Below, one piece after another: positions 48,036-59,849 of a stretch of 64,000 nt of DNA (the stretch's first letter is position 1; the number at the start of each line of letters is the position of its first letter). The DNA lies in NCBI GenBank assembly GCA_014799395.1, contig JAAVID010000015.1, positions 25,202 to 89,201 of the forward strand. The letters run 5' to 3'. Origin of the DNA: Oscillospiraceae bacterium (GTDB lineage: Bacteria; Bacillota; Clostridia; Oscillospirales; Ruminococcaceae). The position numbers were made by a program, and so were the translations under genes. Under the pieces are notes generated by a model, which worked only from the letters and a program-made list of their open reading frames with translations, was not told the origin of the DNA and searched no databases.

Positions 48036-48407
48036 TTACTTCTTCTTGTTAGCAATTGTCTTCTTCGGACCCTTGCGTGTTCTGGCGTTGGTCTTAGTGC
48101 GCTGACCGCGAACGGGCAGACCCTTGCGGTGACGCTGACCGCGGTAGCAGTTGATCTCAACCAGACGCTTGATGTTAAGCGCAACCATTCTTCTCAGGTC
48201 GCCCTCTACAACGTAGCCGTCCTTGTCGATGACCTCACGGATCTTAGCCTCTTCATCATCGGACAGATCCTTAACGCGGGTATCGGGATTAACACCCGCC
48301 TTTGCCAGAATATCGTTAGCGGACTTTCTGCCAATACCGTATACATAGGTCAAACCTATTTCTACGCGCTTTTCCTTAGGCAGATCCACACCGGCAATTC
48401 TTGCCAT
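48036..48407 (-). CDS. rpsM: 30S ribosomal protein S13
   Basis: [26 protein letters not shown]...[25 protein letters not shown]. Confidence 0.97.
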   Translation of the reverse strand: MARIAGVDLPKEKRVEIGLTYVYGIGRKSANDILAKAGVNPDTRVKDLSDDEEAKIREVIDKDGYVVEGDLRRMVALNIKRLVEINCYRGQRHRKGLPVRGQRTKTNARTRKGPKKTIANKKK

Positions 48408-48432
48408 AGCATTTCCTCCTTAAAAATAGGGA

Positions 48433-48546
48433 TTAACCCTGTCTCTGTTTGTGCTTGGGTTCAACACAAATAACCATAACTTTGCCCTTGCGCTTGATAA
48501 CCTTGCACTTATCGCACATGGGCTTTACCGAAGGTCTAACTTTCAT
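48433..48546 (-). CDS. rpmJ: 50S ribosomal protein L36
   Basis: [37 protein letters not shown]. Confidence 0.95.
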   Translation of the reverse strand: MKVRPSVKPMCDKCKVIKRKGKVMVICVEPKHKQRQG

Positions 48547-48634
48547 CGTAATACCCTCCTTAAAGGTTCACTGTTTGCGGCAGCGTCACTGGTGTGATGC
48601 GGTCACTTGTGATAGGCTCACGAAAGCGATCCGT

Positions 48635-48862
48635 TCACTTGGCACGCCATGTGATTCTGCCTTTAGTAAGGTCGTAGGGAGACATCTCAACGGTGACTTT
48701 ATCGCCCGGCAGGATACGGATATAATTCATCCTCAGCTTGCCGCTGATGTGCGCTAAGATCTGATGACCGTTCGACAACTCCACCTTGAACTGAGCGTTC
48801 GGGAGCGCCTCAAGAATTGTTCCTTCTACTTCCAATACGTCTTCTTTAGACAAGCTATTCAC
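48635..48862 (-). CDS. infA: Translation initiation factor IF-1
   Basis: [73 protein letters not shown]. Confidence 0.97.
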   Translation of the reverse strand: MNSLSKEDVLEVEGTILEALPNAQFKVELSNGHQILAHISGKLRMNYIRILPGDKVTVEMSPYDLTKGRITWRAK

Positions 48863-49115
48863 TCTCCTGTAACGTGCATTCGGGGCTCAACGCTCTGAGC
48901 GTCTGCCGCAGCCTTTTGTCCGTCATTCCCTCAAGCTCGATAAAAGCCGAGGTCGCGCGGACGTGCTTAATATTCTTCTTTTTCGGGGAAGCGAGCTTGC
49001 GCTCTTTTCCGTCGGCGACGAAAACAAATCCGCCGTCAGCTCCTGTCACGACCATACGTCTGCCGCCGTCGTGCCCCGCGGAGCTTATGACCACTCTTCC
49101 GACTTTAATATCCAT
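48855..49115 (-). CDS. KOW/L14e-like RNA-binding protein
   Basis: [55 protein letters not shown]; between infA and map. Confidence 0.8.
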   Translation of the reverse strand: MDIKVGRVVISSAGHDGGRRMVVTGADGGFVFVADGKERKLASPKKKNIKHVRATSAFIELEGMTDKRLRQTLRALSPECTLQESE

Positions 49116-49870
49116 CAGTGGCTCTCCAGTGTCAAGATCACGGGTTCGCCGTTCGTAATGGCGATAGTGTGCTCGAAGTGGCATGAAAGACTTCCGTCGG
49201 TAGTAACTACCGTCCACTTGTCGCTCAATATCCTTACCCGCCGCGAGTGGGAATTGACCATCGGCTCGATAGCGATCGTCATACCCGGCATAAGCCGCGG
49301 ACCATGTCCCGCCTTGCCCTCGTTCGGAACCTCGGGATCCTCGTGCATATCGCGTCCGATACCGTGTCCGATAAACTTCTCGGCGCACGCATATCCCCCG
49401 CTTTCAACGTGAGCCTGAATAGCGTGGGAAATGTCGCCTATACGGTTGCCCGCAACAGCCTGCTCAATGCCCTTGTACAAAGCCTCTTCGGTGAATTTCA
49501 TCAGCCGTTCCGCTTCCTCGGACACCTTGCCGACTTTAAAAGTCTTGGTATTGTCGCCCATAAAGCCGTTAAGCTCCGCCACGATGTCGCAGGAGACAAT
49601 GTCGCCCTCCTTAAGAATTTTCCTTTTGGAAGGGATACTGTGTATAAGCTCCTCGTTTACCGAGTAGCAGTTGTGCCCCGGAAAGCCCTCAAAGCCCTTG
49701 CAGGGAGAATGTCCGCCCTTGGAACGCACGAAGTCGTCGACTATCTTGTCGAGCTCCCACGTCGAAATTCCCGGAACGGCGTGCTTCCCCGCAAGCGCGA
49801 GAGCCTGTGCCGCAAGCTCGCCTGCTTTCATCATAGCTTTAAGCTCGGTTGGATTTTTGATCTGTATCAT
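49115..49870 (-). CDS. map: Methionine aminopeptidase type I
   Basis: GAN-type motifs: HGIGRDMHEDPEVPN, LMPGMTIAIEPM. Confidence 0.96.
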   Translation of the reverse strand: MIQIKNPTELKAMMKAGELAAQALALAGKHAVPGISTWELDKIVDDFVRSKGGHSPCKGFEGFPGHNCYSVNEELIHSIPSKRKILKEGDIVSCDIVAELNGFMGDNTKTFKVGKVSEEAERLMKFTEEALYKGIEQAVAGNRIGDISHAIQAHVESGGYACAEKFIGHGIGRDMHEDPEVPNEGKAGHGPRLMPGMTIAIEPMVNSHSRRVRILSDKWTVVTTDGSLSCHFEHTIAITNGEPVILTLESH

Positions 49871-49890
49871 TTTGTACGCTTTCTGAAAGC

Positions 49891-50529
49891 TCAGCCCTTG
49901 ACCGCCGCGAGAACCAGCTTAGAGGTATCGGCGATCTCTTCCTGTCCCTGAACTGTAACCAGCTTTCCTCTGGACTGATAGTAGTCCTTAAGAGGAGCCG
50001 TCTTTTCGTGATAGGTCTTAAGGCGCGCCAGAACCGTCTCGGGCTTGTCGTCAATTCTCTGAACGACCTTAGCGCCGCAAGCGTCGCAAACGCCCTCAAC
50101 CTTTGTCGGCCTGAACTCAATGTGGTAAGAGTTGCCGCAACCCTCGCAAACGCGTCTGCCGCTCATTCTCGCCGTGATCTTCTCGTCGGGAACGTCTATC
50201 TCCACGACCTTGTCGATCTTCACGCCCATACTCTCCAGAGCCTCCGCCTGAGCGACCGTTCTGGGGAAACCGTCGAGGATAAAGCCGTTCTTCGCGTCGT
50301 CCTGAGCTATTCTGTCCTTCAGAATGCCGATAACGACCTCATCGGGAACCAGCTCGCCCGCGTCCATAAACTTCTTTGCCGCAAGACCCGCGTCGGTGCC
50401 GTTCTTAACAGCCTCGCGCAGCATATTACCCGTAGAAACAGCGGGAATATTCAGCTCCTTGCAGACAACCTCTGCCTGTGTGCCTTTGCCGGCGCCGGGA
50501 GCGCCCAAAAAAATCATATTCATAATCAA
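49891..50529 (-). CDS. adk: Adenylate kinase
   Basis: IFLGAPGAGKGTQAEVV, GFILDGFPRTVAQAEAL, zinc-binding C motifs. Confidence 0.97.
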   Translation of the reverse strand: MIMNMIFLGAPGAGKGTQAEVVCKELNIPAVSTGNMLREAVKNGTDAGLAAKKFMDAGELVPDEVVIGILKDRIAQDDAKNGFILDGFPRTVAQAEALESMGVKIDKVVEIDVPDEKITARMSGRRVCEGCGNSYHIEFRPTKVEGVCDACGAKVVQRIDDKPETVLARLKTYHEKTAPLKDYYQSRGKLVTVQGQEEIADTSKLVLAAVKG

Positions 50530-50547
50530 GCTCCTCTTGCTACTCTG

Positions 50548-51909
50548 TTAATCCAAAAAGCCCGGGTGATGACGCATCATTATCTGGCTCTCGAGAGTAC
50601 GAACCGTTTCGAGCGCAACGCCGACGATGATAAGCATCGTAGTACCGCCAAGCGATACGGCGGAGAAGCTCGGGTTTATCCACGAGAGTATTATCGGGAA
50701 TATCGCGATAATTCCAAGGAATATCGCACCGATAAGCGTTATCTTGTTGAGCGAGTTGTAAATGAAATCGGACGTCGGCTTGCCGGGACGATAACCCGGT
50801 ATCGCGCCGTTGTTCTTTTTCAGATTGTTCGCAATCTCAACCGGATTGTAAGTGATCGCCACATAGAAGTAGTTAAACGCGATTATCAGCAAAAAGTAAA
50901 TTACCGCGTATACCGCCGAGCCCTGCGAGAAAAATCTCACAAAGCCGTCCCAGAAGCTTTCGCCCTTGCCGTCTATTCCGAAGAAGAAGCAGATCGTCTG
51001 GGGCAGCGACATAAGTGACATCGCAAAGATGATAGGCATAACGCCGCTCATCGCTACCTTGATCGGGATATGCGTAGACTGTCCGCCGTACATTTTCCGT
51101 CCCACAACGCGCTTTGCGTACTGAACGGGAATTCGTCTCTCCGCGTTCGTCATAAAGATAACGAACCAAATCATCGCAACAAAGATAATTACCGTAACGA
51201 TAATAAATACAAGGTTTACGCCGATCTGGTCGGGGTTGGACGAAATAATGCCGATAAAGTTTCCGATAGTCTCGGGAACTCTTGCCACGATACCCGCAAA
51301 CAGGATCATCGAGATACCGTTTCCGATACCCTTTTCATTTATGCGGTCGCCAAGCCAGATAATGACCGAAGCACCCGCAACAAAGCACGCGATAATGCAT
51401 ATTGCCGACAGCACTATCGAAAACTTATCGCTCGTGCTGTCATAAATATCGCCGAATTTCAAGATCGCAACGTGGTTCTCGTTTGCGTCCGTTGTTCCCT
51501 TTCTCAGCGAGAAATAGAACGCCGTCGCCTGGAATATCGCTATACCGAGCGAGGTGAACTTAGTGATCGTATTGATTTTCTTTCTGCCCTCTTCGCCCTC
51601 TTTGGATAACCTTTCAAGCGGCGGGATCGCGACAGTCAGAAGCTGAATAATGATCGACGCGTTGATATACGGCGTGATAGACATCGCCAGCAGCGTGCCC
51701 TTTCCGAGCGCGCCGCCCGTCATTACGTCGAGGTAATTCAGCAGCGACGCCCCCGAGATCATCTGCGTTATCGCGGCATTGTCGAGGAACGGAACGAAAA
51801 TGCAAGAACCCAAGCGGAACAAGAGGAGTATAAACAGCGTATACAAGATCTTCTTACGCAGTTGGGTATCAACCCACGCGTTACGAAAGACTGTAAGCAT
51901 TCCGTTCAA
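50548..51909 (-). CDS. secY: Protein translocase subunit SecY
   Basis: 453 aa; MSITPYINASIIIQLLTVAIPPLERLSKEG. Confidence 0.97.
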   Translation of the reverse strand: MNGMLTVFRNAWVDTQLRKKILYTLFILLLFRLGSCIFVPFLDNAAITQMISGASLLNYLDVMTGGALGKGTLLAMSITPYINASIIIQLLTVAIPPLERLSKEGEEGRKKINTITKFTSLGIAIFQATAFYFSLRKGTTDANENHVAILKFGDIYDSTSDKFSIVLSAICIIACFVAGASVIIWLGDRINEKGIGNGISMILFAGIVARVPETIGNFIGIISSNPDQIGVNLVFIIVTVIIFVAMIWFVIFMTNAERRIPVQYAKRVVGRKMYGGQSTHIPIKVAMSGVMPIIFAMSLMSLPQTICFFFGIDGKGESFWDGFVRFFSQGSAVYAVIYFLLIIAFNYFYVAITYNPVEIANNLKKNNGAIPGYRPGKPTSDFIYNSLNKITLIGAIFLGIIAIFPIILSWINPSFSAVSLGGTTMLIIVGVALETVRTLESQIMMRHHPGFLD

Positions 51910-52365
51910 TTACATCACCTCTGCCTTTCCGCCCGCCTTTTCAATTTTTTCCTGAGCGGCAGCGGTAAACTTGACCGCCTTTACGGTCAGGCTCTTTGTG
52001 AGCTCGCCGTTGCCGAGAATTTTCACGCCGTCCTTAGCGTCCTTGATTGCGCCGCACTCGATAAGAGCGTCAGCGTCAACAACAGCGCCGCTCTCAAATC
52101 TCTTCTCAAGCTCGGACACGTTGATAGTCGCAAACTCCTTTGCGAAAATGTTGTTAAAGCCTCTCTTCGGCATTCTTCTCTGAAGCGGCATCTGACCGCC
52201 CTCGAAGCCGGGTCTGATAGAGCCGCCCGAACGTGCCTTCTGACCCTTGTGACCCTTGCCCGCGGTCTTGCCCTGTCCCGAGCCGTGACCACGACCTATG
52301 CGCTTTACGTCCCTGACCGAACCTGCCGCCGGCTGTAATTCGTGAAGCTTCATATTGCTTTGCAC
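51910..52365 (-). CDS. rplO: 50S ribosomal protein L15
   Basis: [44 protein letters not shown]. Confidence 0.97.
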   Translation of the reverse strand: MQSNMKLHELQPAAGSVRDVKRIGRGHGSGQGKTAGKGHKGQKARSGGSIRPGFEGGQMPLQRRMPKRGFNNIFAKEFATINVSELEKRFESGAVVDADALIECGAIKDAKDGVKILGNGELTKSLTVKAVKFTAAAQEKIEKAGGKAEVM

Positions 52366-52396
52366 CCCCTAGTAAAAATTAGATGTTCTTGTATAA

Positions 52397-52573
52397 TCAA
52401 ACCTCTTCAACCTTTACCAGGTGAGCGATAGTCTTGATTTTACCTTTTGTAGCCTCGTTGTCGGGCTGTGTTGTAACAGAGTTCACCTTGCGCAGTCCAA
52501 GAGCATACGCAGTGGCGATCTGGTTTTTCTTGCAGCTGTTAAGCGAGCGTACAAGCGTTATTTTTAATGCCAT
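52397..52573 (-). CDS. rpmD: 50S ribosomal protein L30
   Basis: MALKITLVRSLNSCKKNQIATAYALGLRKVNSVTTQPDNEATKGKIKTIAHLVKVEEV. Confidence 0.95.
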   Translation of the reverse strand: MALKITLVRSLNSCKKNQIATAYALGLRKVNSVTTQPDNEATKGKIKTIAHLVKVEEV

Positions 52574-52594
52574 TTCATTACCTCCCGCGTATTA

Positions 52595-53089
52595 TCAGAG
52601 ATCCTTAACGCTCTTGCCTCTGAGCGCAGCGACCTCTTCTGCCGTTCTCAGACTTGTCAGACCCTGCATAGTAGCTCTTACAACGTTGCAGGGATTGTTG
52701 GAACGCAGAGACTTTGTACGGATATTCTTAATGCCCGCCATCTCGATAACGGCACGAACGGGACCGCCCGCGATAACGCCGGTACCCTCGGGAGCGGGAC
52801 GCATAAGAACCGCGCCTGCGCCAAACTTACCGGTTATCTCGTGGGGGATCGTAGTGCCCTTAAGAGCGATCTTGTGAAGATTTTTCTTCGCGTCGTCAAT
52901 TCCCTTGCGGATAGCGTCGGGAACCTCGTTGGATTTGCCCATACCGAAACCTACTGTGCCGTTGCCGTCGCCTACGACTACCAGCGCGGAGAACTTCATA
53001 ATACGTCCGCCCTTTACCGTCTTGGAAACGCGGTTGATAGCAACAACCTTCTCGGAGAGCTCGTTTTCTGTATTTTCAAAATTAGCCAA
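52595..53089 (-). CDS. rpsE: 30S ribosomal protein S5 (probable TTG start)
   Basis: (L)[77 protein letters not shown] before TTG. Confidence 0.95.
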   Translation of the reverse strand: MANFENTENELSEKVVAINRVSKTVKGGRIMKFSALVVVGDGNGTVGFGMGKSNEVPDAIRKGIDDAKKNLHKIALKGTTIPHEITGKFGAGAVLMRPAPEGTGVIAGGPVRAVIEMAGIKNIRTKSLRSNNPCNVVRATMQGLTSLRTAEEVAALRGKSVKDL

Positions 53090-53105
53090 GTTGTTTCCCT
53101 CCTTA

Positions 53106-53465
53106 TCAGAAATTAAGTCCGCCTTCTCTTGCGCCCTCTGCGAGAGCCGCAACTCTGCCGTGGTATACATAGCCGCCTCTGTCGAAAACGACGTCCGTAA
53201 TGCCCGCCTTCTTTGCAGCCTCCGCGATCGCAAGACCGACCTTCTTAGCCGCCTCAACGTTTCCGCCGTACTGTCCGAAGCCCTTTACCGCCGACGAAGC
53301 GGAAGCCAGGGTCTTGCCGTTTACGTCGTCAATGATCTGAGCGTAAATGTGCATGGAAGAACGGAAAACATTGAGTCTGGGGCACTCGGGAGTGCCTGTG
53401 ATCTTAGAGCGAACACGCTTATGACGGCGAAGTCTGCTCTTGTTTTTATCAATAGCTTTAACCAT
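53106..53465 (-). CDS. rplR: 50S ribosomal protein L18
   Basis: [37 protein letters not shown]. Confidence 0.97.
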   Translation of the reverse strand: MVKAIDKNKSRLRRHKRVRSKITGTPECPRLNVFRSSMHIYAQIIDDVNGKTLASASSAVKGFGQYGGNVEAAKKVGLAIAEAAKKAGITDVVFDRGGYVYHGRVAALAEGAREGGLNF

Positions 53466-53483
53466 TTTTCTTCAGTCCTTTCC

Positions 53484-54029
53484 TTACTTCTTACCCTTGC
53501 CGGCTTTACCTTCCTTGCGGCGGATAACCTCATCGACATACTTTATGCCCTTGCCCTTATAAGGCTCGGGAGGACGCTTGCCTCTTATCTCGGAAGCCAT
53601 CTGTCCGACCTTCTGCTTGTCGATACCCGTTACAACGATCTTATTCGGAGCGGGAACCTCGAGCTTGATGTCGTCTGTATCCTCAACCTCTACCTTGTGG
53701 GAGAAACCGAGGTTCATAACGACCTTCTTGCCCTGCTTTTCACATCTGAAACCAACACCGTTGATCTCCAGCTCCTTCTTGTAGCCCTCCGTAACGCCTA
53801 CGACCATATTGTGGATAAGCGTTCTGGTAAGTCCGTGGAGAGACTTGGAAAGGTTCTCGTCATCGGGGCGGGAAACGATTATCTCCGTACCCTCCTGAGA
53901 GATCTTCATCAGGTGATTGAACTCCTTTGTAAGAGTTCCCTTAGGACCCTTTACTGTTACAATAGGTCCGTCGATCTTTACGTCGACGCCTGCGGGAACA
54001 GTAACAGGCATTCTACCAATTCTTGACAT
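53484..54029 (-). CDS. rplF: 50S ribosomal protein L6
   Basis: [33 protein letters not shown]. Confidence 0.97.
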   Translation of the reverse strand: MSRIGRMPVTVPAGVDVKIDGPIVTVKGPKGTLTKEFNHLMKISQEGTEIIVSRPDDENLSKSLHGLTRTLIHNMVVGVTEGYKKELEINGVGFRCEKQGKKVVMNLGFSHKVEVEDTDDIKLEVPAPNKIVVTGIDKQKVGQMASEIRGKRPPEPYKGKGIKYVDEVIRRKEGKAGKGKK

Positions 54030-54045
54030 ATTACTATTCCTCCTA

Positions 54046-54444
54046 TTACCATACGAACGCAAGAACTTCGCCGCCGACGTTCAGCTCGCGAGCCTTCTTG
54101 TCGGTCATGATGCCCTTGGAAGTGGAAACTATCGCAATTCCGAGACCCTTCATTACCTTCGGCATATCCTTGCAGTTTGAGTAAATTCTAAGACCGGGCT
54201 TAGATACGCGGCGCAGACCCGTAATAACCTGAGCTCTGCTGTCGGTATACTTGAGTGTTACTCTGATAACACCCTGCTTGCTGTCATCAATGACCTTAAA
54301 AGCCTTGATGTAGCCCTCTTCAAGCAGTATCTGAGCGATCTGCTTTTTGAGGTTGGAAGCGGGAATGTCAACAGTGGGGTGCTTTGCGGAGTTAGCGTTA
54401 CGAATTCTTGTCAGCATATCCGCAATAGTATCAGTGATCTGCAT
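54046..54444 (-). CDS. rpsH: 30S ribosomal protein S8
   Basis: [33 protein letters not shown]. Confidence 0.97.
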   Translation of the reverse strand: MQITDTIADMLTRIRNANSAKHPTVDIPASNLKKQIAQILLEEGYIKAFKVIDDSKQGVIRVTLKYTDSRAQVITGLRRVSKPGLRIYSNCKDMPKVMKGLGIAIVSTSKGIMTDKKARELNVGGEVLAFVW

Positions 54445-54588
54445 TCATTTACCTCCTAAACGCAAGCCGTTACGGGCGCTATTAAAAGCTCTGAGCTTTA
54501 TGCCCGTCGTACCTGCTTGATTTTCCTCTTGATCGGACTTTAATGCAAACTTCCGTCCGATGAGGTAAAAATTCCGATTTGCTGTTAA

Positions 54589-54774
54589 TTACCAGCTTGC
54601 CTTCTTAACACCCGGGATCTGACCCTTGTAAGCAAGCTCTCTGAAACAAATTCTGCAAATGCCGAACTTACGCAGATAAGCGTGAGGTCTGCCGCAGATC
54701 TTGCATCTGTTGTAAGCGCGTGTGGAGAACTTAGGCGTTCTCATCTGCTTTTGCTTTAAAGACGTTTTTGCCAT
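54589..54774 (-). CDS. rpsN: 30S ribosomal protein S14, zinc (type Z) form
   Basis: [39 protein letters not shown]. Confidence 0.96.
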   Translation of the reverse strand: MAKTSLKQKQMRTPKFSTRAYNRCKICGRPHAYLRKFGICRICFRELAYKGQIPGVKKASW

Positions 54775-54789
54775 CTTGTTCCTCCAAAA

Positions 54790-55329
54790 TTACTTCTCAA
54801 ACGGAGCGCCCATAAGCGTGAGCAGCTCTCTTGCTTCTTCATCGGTCTTTGCGGTGGTGATAAAGTTGATATCCATACCGCGAACCGCGTCGATCTTGTC
54901 GTACTCGATCTCGGGGAAGATCAGCTGCTCCTTCAGACCAAACGAGTAGTTGCCGCGTCCGTCAAAAGAGTTGGGGTTAATGCCTCTGAAGTCACGAACA
55001 CGGGGCAGAGCCACGTTGAACAGTCTGTCGAGGAACTCGTACATGATCTCGCCGCGCAGTGTGACCTTAACGCCGATGATCTGACCCTCTCTGAGCTTGA
55101 AGTTCGCAACGGACTTCTTAGAGCGGCACGCAACGGGCTTCTGACCCGTGATAGCAGCAAGCTCCGCCATTACGTTCTCAATGATCTTCGCGTTTTCCTT
55201 AGCCTCGCCGCAGCCAACGTTGACTACGATCTTATCGATCTTCGGGGTCTGCATAACAGACTTGTAGCCAAACTTCTTAAACAGGGCGGGAGCTACGGTT
55301 TCCTTGTAGAAATCCTTCATTCTAGCCAT
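54790..55329 (-). CDS. rplE: 50S ribosomal protein L5
   Basis: [39 protein letters not shown]. Confidence 0.97.
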   Translation of the reverse strand: MARMKDFYKETVAPALFKKFGYKSVMQTPKIDKIVVNVGCGEAKENAKIIENVMAELAAITGQKPVACRSKKSVANFKLREGQIIGVKVTLRGEIMYEFLDRLFNVALPRVRDFRGINPNSFDGRGNYSFGLKEQLIFPEIEYDKIDAVRGMDINFITTAKTDEEARELLTLMGAPFEK

Positions 55330-55432
55330 TGTTACTTTCTCCTATCTGCCGGATTTTAGCCCCGGAAGAACCTGCGGAAGCGTCCGCCGTTATCATTCCG
55401 TGCTGCTTATATCCGACACGTCGTTTAGTCGA

Positions 55433-55771
55433 TCAATATTTCAGCTCTGCGCCGCAGTGCTTGCAAACTCTGATCTTCTTGCCGTCCTCGATCTTGTGAC
55501 CAACTCTCGTAGGCTTGCTGCACTTAGGGCAAACAGGCATTACCTTGCAAGCGTAGATCGGGCTCTCCGCCTGAACTCTTCCGCCGAGCTGACCCTGCTG
55601 ACGGGGCTTAACGTGCTTGGTCACCATGTTGATACCCTCAACGATGACCTTTCCCTCCTTGGGGGAAACGGTGAGGACCTTGCCGGTCTTGCCTCTGTCG
55701 CCGCCCTTTGCGGGCTTGTCGCCCGTCATCAGCATTACGGTGTCACCAACTTTAACATGAAGCTTATTCAT
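55433..55771 (-). CDS. rplX: 50S ribosomal protein L24
   Basis: MNKLHVKVGDTVMLMTGDKPAKGGDRGKTGKVLTVSPKEGKVIVEGINMVTKHVKP. Confidence 0.96.
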   Translation of the reverse strand: MNKLHVKVGDTVMLMTGDKPAKGGDRGKTGKVLTVSPKEGKVIVEGINMVTKHVKPRQQGQLGGRVQAESPIYACKVMPVCPKCSKPTRVGHKIEDGKKIRVCKHCGAELKY

Positions 55772-55784
55772 CAGTACACCTCCA

Positions 55785-56153
55785 TTACAGTACTTCGGGA
55801 GCGAGGGACAATATCTTCATAAAGTCCTTATCTCTCAGCTCTCTGGCAACCGGCCCAAAAATACGAGTACCTCTCGGATTTTTGTCCTCCTTGATAATAA
55901 CCGCCGCGTTTTCGTCAAAGCGGATATATGTGCCGTCGTCGCGTCTCAAGCCCTTAGCGGAGCGAACGACAACGCACTTTACAACGTCGCCCTTTTTAAC
56001 AACGCCGCCGGGTGTAGCTTTTTTGACCGAAGCAACGATAACGTCGCCGATGTTTGCGTATCTTCTGCGGGTACCGCCCAGCACTCTGATACACATAAGC
56101 TCCTTGGCGCCGGTGTTGTCGGCAACCTTAAGCAATGTCTGCATCTGTATCAT
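55785..56153 (-). CDS. rplN: 50S ribosomal protein L14
   Basis: [44 protein letters not shown]. Confidence 0.97.
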   Translation of the reverse strand: MIQMQTLLKVADNTGAKELMCIRVLGGTRRRYANIGDVIVASVKKATPGGVVKKGDVVKCVVVRSAKGLRRDDGTYIRFDENAAVIIKEDKNPRGTRIFGPVARELRDKDFMKILSLAPEVL

Positions 56154-56196
56154 GGCATTACTTCTCCTTTCGTAAAATTCAAATCAGTCCGCTATA

Positions 56197-56451
56197 TTAC
56201 TTAGCGCGCTCAATTACGTTTACAAGGCGCCATCTCTTGTCCTTGGAAAGCGGACGAGTTTCCATTATCTCAACTCTGTCGCCGATGTTGCAGGTGTTCT
56301 GCTCGTCGTGAGCCTTGAGCTTAATGGTGCGCTTTACGATTTTCTTGTAAAGAGGATGACGAACATTGTCCTCGATGGCAACGACGATCGTCTTGTCCAT
56401 CTTGTTGCTGACTACCTTACCGACTCTTGTCTTTCTTAAAGCTCTTTCCAT
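56197..56451 (-). CDS. rpsQ: 30S ribosomal protein S17
   Basis: [44 protein letters not shown]. Confidence 0.97.
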   Translation of the reverse strand: MERALRKTRVGKVVSNKMDKTIVVAIEDNVRHPLYKKIVKRTIKLKAHDEQNTCNIGDRVEIMETRPLSKDKRWRLVNVIERAK

Positions 56452-56473
56452 GTTTAGTTCTTATCCTCCTTCC

Positions 56474-56674
56474 TTAATTCTCTGCCGTAAGCTCGCGCTC
56501 GCGCTGAATGGTCTTAATGCGGGCGATGTCCTTCTTGACAGCCTTGATCCTCGTAGGATTATCAAGCTGATTTACGGCAAGCTGGAAGCGAAGATTAAAG
56601 AGCTCTGCTTTGAGTTCGGCGAGCTTAGTTTCAAGCTCTGTTTCCGAAAGATATTTAATTTCCGAAGCCTTCAT
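56474..56674 (-). CDS. rpmC: 50S ribosomal protein L29
   Basis: [55 protein letters not shown]. Confidence 0.96.
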   Translation of the reverse strand: MKASEIKYLSETELETKLAELKAELFNLRFQLAVNQLDNPTRIKAVKKDIARIKTIQRERELTAEN

Positions 56675-57096
56675 TAAAGCTCACCTCCGTCTTCCTTCTT
56701 AACAAATTTACACTTGATAGGCAGCTTATGCATCGCGAGACGCATAGCCTCTCTTGCGGTCTCCTCGGATACGCCCGCGATCTCGAACATAACGCGTCCG
56801 GGCTTAACAACAGCAACCCAGTATTCGGGAGAACCCTTTCCGGAACCCATACGAGTGCCAAGCGGCTTAGTCGTAACGGGCTTGTCGGGGAAAATCTTTA
56901 TCCAAACCTGACCGCCACGCTTGATGTAACGCGTCATAGCGATACGAGCCGCCTCGATCTGGTTGGACTTTATCCATGCAGCCTCGAGTGCCTGCAAACC
57001 GAACTGTCCATTGGAAACGGTATTGCCTCTTGTAGCCACGCCCTTGCGGCGTCCTCTCTGCACTCTTCTGTACTTTACTCTCTTAGGAAGCAGCAT
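56674..57096 (-). CDS. rplP: 50S ribosomal protein L16
   Basis: [38 protein letters not shown]. Confidence 0.97.
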   Translation of the reverse strand: MLLPKRVKYRRVQRGRRKGVATRGNTVSNGQFGLQALEAAWIKSNQIEAARIAMTRYIKRGGQVWIKIFPDKPVTTKPLGTRMGSGKGSPEYWVAVVKPGRVMFEIAGVSEETAREAMRLAMHKLPIKCKFVKKEDGGEL

Positions 57097-57908
57097 TATT
57101 CGTTACCTCCTTCTGTTTTTTTAGCTTCTCTCGGTCTGCGGGGGCGGCGATCGTCGCGGCTCCTGCCACCGTTATTTCTGTCATTGCGGCGTCTGTCGGG
57201 GCGCTCTGTTCTCTGTGCGGGAATTTCGCCCTTCAGTACCTCGCCGTTGTATATCCATACCTTAACGCCGATAACGCCGTAAGTGGTGTTCGCTCTCGCT
57301 ACGCCGTAGTCGATGTCCGCGCGCAGCGTCTGAAGCGGGATAGTACCCTCGTGGTAGCTCTCCGAACGCGCGATCTCCGCGCCGCCCAGACGACCGCTTA
57401 CCATTGTCTTGATACCCTTCGCGCCGCTCTTCATCGTTCTGCCGATAACCTGCTTCATAGCACGTCTGAACGATACACGACCCTCAAGCTGCATTGCGAT
57501 GTTGTCCGCAACGAGCTGAGCGTTCAGATCGGGATTCTTTATCTCTACTATGTCGAGAGAAACGCTCTTGCCGCCAACGATCTTCTCGATCTCCGCGCGG
57601 AGCTTCTCGATCTCTGCACCCTTTACGCCGATAAGCATACCGGGCTTAGCCGCGTGGATATAAACCTTGATCTTGTCAGCGCCCGTGCGCTCGATCTCGA
57701 CCTTGGCAATTCCGACAGCTCTCGAAAGCTGCTGCGCGGTCTTTTCTCCGTTAGCCTTGTTGAACATTCTCTTGTTCATCAGGTAATCACGGATATTATA
57801 GTCCTCAACAAGTGTATCACCGAAGGTTGCTTTGCCCGCGAACCAGCGAGAATCCCAATCCTTGATTACACCCACTCTGAGACCGTGTGGATTAACCTTC
57901 TGTCCCAT
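57096..57908 (-). CDS. rpsC: 30S ribosomal protein S3
   Basis: [26 protein letters not shown] domain [15 protein letters not shown]. Confidence 0.97.
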   Translation of the reverse strand: MGQKVNPHGLRVGVIKDWDSRWFAGKATFGDTLVEDYNIRDYLMNKRMFNKANGEKTAQQLSRAVGIAKVEIERTGADKIKVYIHAAKPGMLIGVKGAEIEKLRAEIEKIVGGKSVSLDIVEIKNPDLNAQLVADNIAMQLEGRVSFRRAMKQVIGRTMKSGAKGIKTMVSGRLGGAEIARSESYHEGTIPLQTLRADIDYGVARANTTYGVIGVKVWIYNGEVLKGEIPAQRTERPDRRRNDRNNGGRSRDDRRPRRPREAKKTEGGNE

Positions 57909-57922
57909 TGTAATTCTCCTCC

Positions 57923-58258
57923 TTATTCAGCTTCTTTAACAACCAGCGTGATGTTGGACGTTCTCTTCAAAATTCTGTGAGCACGACCGTGATCCTTAGC
58001 TCTTATACGCTTGAGCGTAATGCCGGGGCCAACATGAGCTTCCGAAACGTACAATCTGGAGGTATCCATATTGTGGTTGTTCTCCGCGTTGGCAACAGCG
58101 CTCTTCAGCAGCTTAGCAAGCGGCTCGCTTGCGGACTTGGGCGTGTTGTTGAGTATCGCCATAGCGACCTCCACAGGCTTGTTTCTGATAAGATCGAGCA
58201 CAATGCCGACCTTTCTCGGAGAAATACGAACCTGCGTCAGAATGGCTTTAGCTTCCAT
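57923..58258 (-). CDS. rplV: 50S ribosomal protein L22
   Basis: [41 protein letters not shown]. Confidence 0.97.
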   Translation of the reverse strand: MEAKAILTQVRISPRKVGIVLDLIRNKPVEVAMAILNNTPKSASEPLAKLLKSAVANAENNHNMDTSRLYVSEAHVGPGITLKRIRAKDHGRAHRILKRTSNITLVVKEAE

Positions 58259-58270
58259 ATTTTCTCCTCC

Positions 58271-58549
58271 TTACTTCTTGCCTGTGGTCTTGCTTCCCGC
58301 GTGACCCTTAAAGGTTCTCGTGGGAGCAAACTCGCCGAGCTTGTGACCTACCATATCCTCGGTAACGTATACCGGAACGTGCTTTCTGCCGTCATGAACG
58401 GCAAACGTATGACCTACGAAATCGGGGAAAATCGTCGAAGCGCGGCTCCAAGTCTTAAGAACCTTCTTCTCACCCTTTTCGTTCATGTCAAGAACTCTCT
58501 TCATCAGAGCCTCTTGCACGAAAGGTCCCTTCTTAATGCTTCTTCCCAT
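58271..58549 (-). CDS. rpsS: 30S ribosomal protein S19
   Basis: [54 protein letters not shown]. Confidence 0.97.
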   Translation of the reverse strand: MGRSIKKGPFVQEALMKRVLDMNEKGEKKVLKTWSRASTIFPDFVGHTFAVHDGRKHVPVYVTEDMVGHKLGEFAPTRTFKGHAGSKTTGKK

Positions 58550-58698
58550 TGTAAAAATTCCTTTCAGTTGAGCTGCAAGTTAATGAGCAGCGGAAAGCGT
58601 TTTTACGCGCCCGGAGGAGCTTCCGCGAGGACTGCCGCCCCCGCGCTCCCAATGCGCAACGCCGTTCTTATTAACAGCAACCGCAGAATAATAGTTGA

Positions 58699-59532
58699 TT
58701 ATTTACCGTTTCTTCTCTTAACGATGAACTTGTCGGACGCCTTCTTCTTAGAACGTGTCTTGTAACCGAGCGCGGGCTTGCCCCACGGAGTTACAGGACC
58801 GGGACGGCCAACGGGGGACTTACCCTCACCACCGCCGTGCGGGTGGTCGTTCGGGTTCATAACGGAACCGCGGACGGTAGGTCTGATACCGAGGTGACGG
58901 GTCTTACCTGCCTTACCTCTGTTTACGTTCTCGTGGTCGAGGTTGGAAACTGTTCCGATAGAAGCGTAGCAGCTTACGGAAACGTTTCTCAGCTCGCCCG
59001 AAGGCAGACGGAGCAGCGCGTAGCCGTTCTCCTTAGCCATCAGCTGAGCCATATTACCCGCCGAGCGAACGAGCTGTCCGCCCTTGCCGGGATAAAGCTC
59101 GATATTGTGAATAACGGTACCAACGGGGATATCCGCAAGCGGCAGTGCGTTGCCGGGCTTGATATCCGCGTCCGAACCCGCGCGAACGGTATCGCCTACC
59201 TTCAGACCGTCGGGAGCGATGATATATCTCTTCTCTCCGTCCTCATACTGAACCAGAGCGATAAACGCGCTTCTGTTGGGATCGTACTCAAGAGTATTAA
59301 CAGTGGCGTTCATGCCTCTCTTGTTTCTCTTGAAGTCGATAACGCGGTACTTCTTTCTGTTGCCGCCGCCAATGTGTCTAACGGTTATACGACCGTAGCT
59401 GTTTCTGCCGGCAGTCTTTTTAACGGGCTCCAGAAGGCTTTTTTCGGGAGCTACCTTTGATAACCCGCTGTAATCCGTAACGGTCATGCCGCGGCGGCTG
59501 TTATTGACGGGCTTGTATGCCTTAATAGCCAT
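58699..59532 (-). CDS. rplB: 50S ribosomal protein L2
   Basis: [23 protein letters not shown]...[32 protein letters not shown]. Confidence 0.97.
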   Translation of the reverse strand: MAIKAYKPVNNSRRGMTVTDYSGLSKVAPEKSLLEPVKKTAGRNSYGRITVRHIGGGNRKKYRVIDFKRNKRGMNATVNTLEYDPNRSAFIALVQYEDGEKRYIIAPDGLKVGDTVRAGSDADIKPGNALPLADIPVGTVIHNIELYPGKGGQLVRSAGNMAQLMAKENGYALLRLPSGELRNVSVSCYASIGTVSNLDHENVNRGKAGKTRHLGIRPTVRGSVMNPNDHPHGGGEGKSPVGRPGPVTPWGKPALGYKTRSKKKASDKFIVKRRNGK

Positions 59533-59549
59533 AACTGTTCACTCCTTAC

Positions 59550-59849
59550 TTAAATCATTCCATCGAAGAACTCAATAGTCTTAGAGCCTTCCTTAAGGGT
59601 CACGATAGCCTTCTTCCAGTCGGAAGTGTAGCCCTCGCTTCTGCCCATTCTCTTCTTTCTTCCGCGAACGCTTACGGTGTTTACCTTAGCGACCTTCACG
59701 CCCTTGAACAGCTGCTCCACAGCCTTGGCGATCTCGACCTTGTTTGCGGACTTCGCAACCTTAAAGGTGTACTTTCCCTGCGCGAGACAATCCATAGAAT
59801 GCTCGGTGATAATGGGCTTGATGATAATGTCCTGTGCAACCTTTTCCAT
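59550..59849 (-). CDS. rplW: 50S ribosomal protein L23
   Basis: DIIIKPIITEHSMDCLAQGKYTFKVAKSANKVEIAKAVEQLF. Confidence 0.96.
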   Translation of the reverse strand: MEKVAQDIIIKPIITEHSMDCLAQGKYTFKVAKSANKVEIAKAVEQLFKGVKVAKVNTVSVRGRKKRMGRSEGYTSDWKKAIVTLKEGSKTIEFFDGMI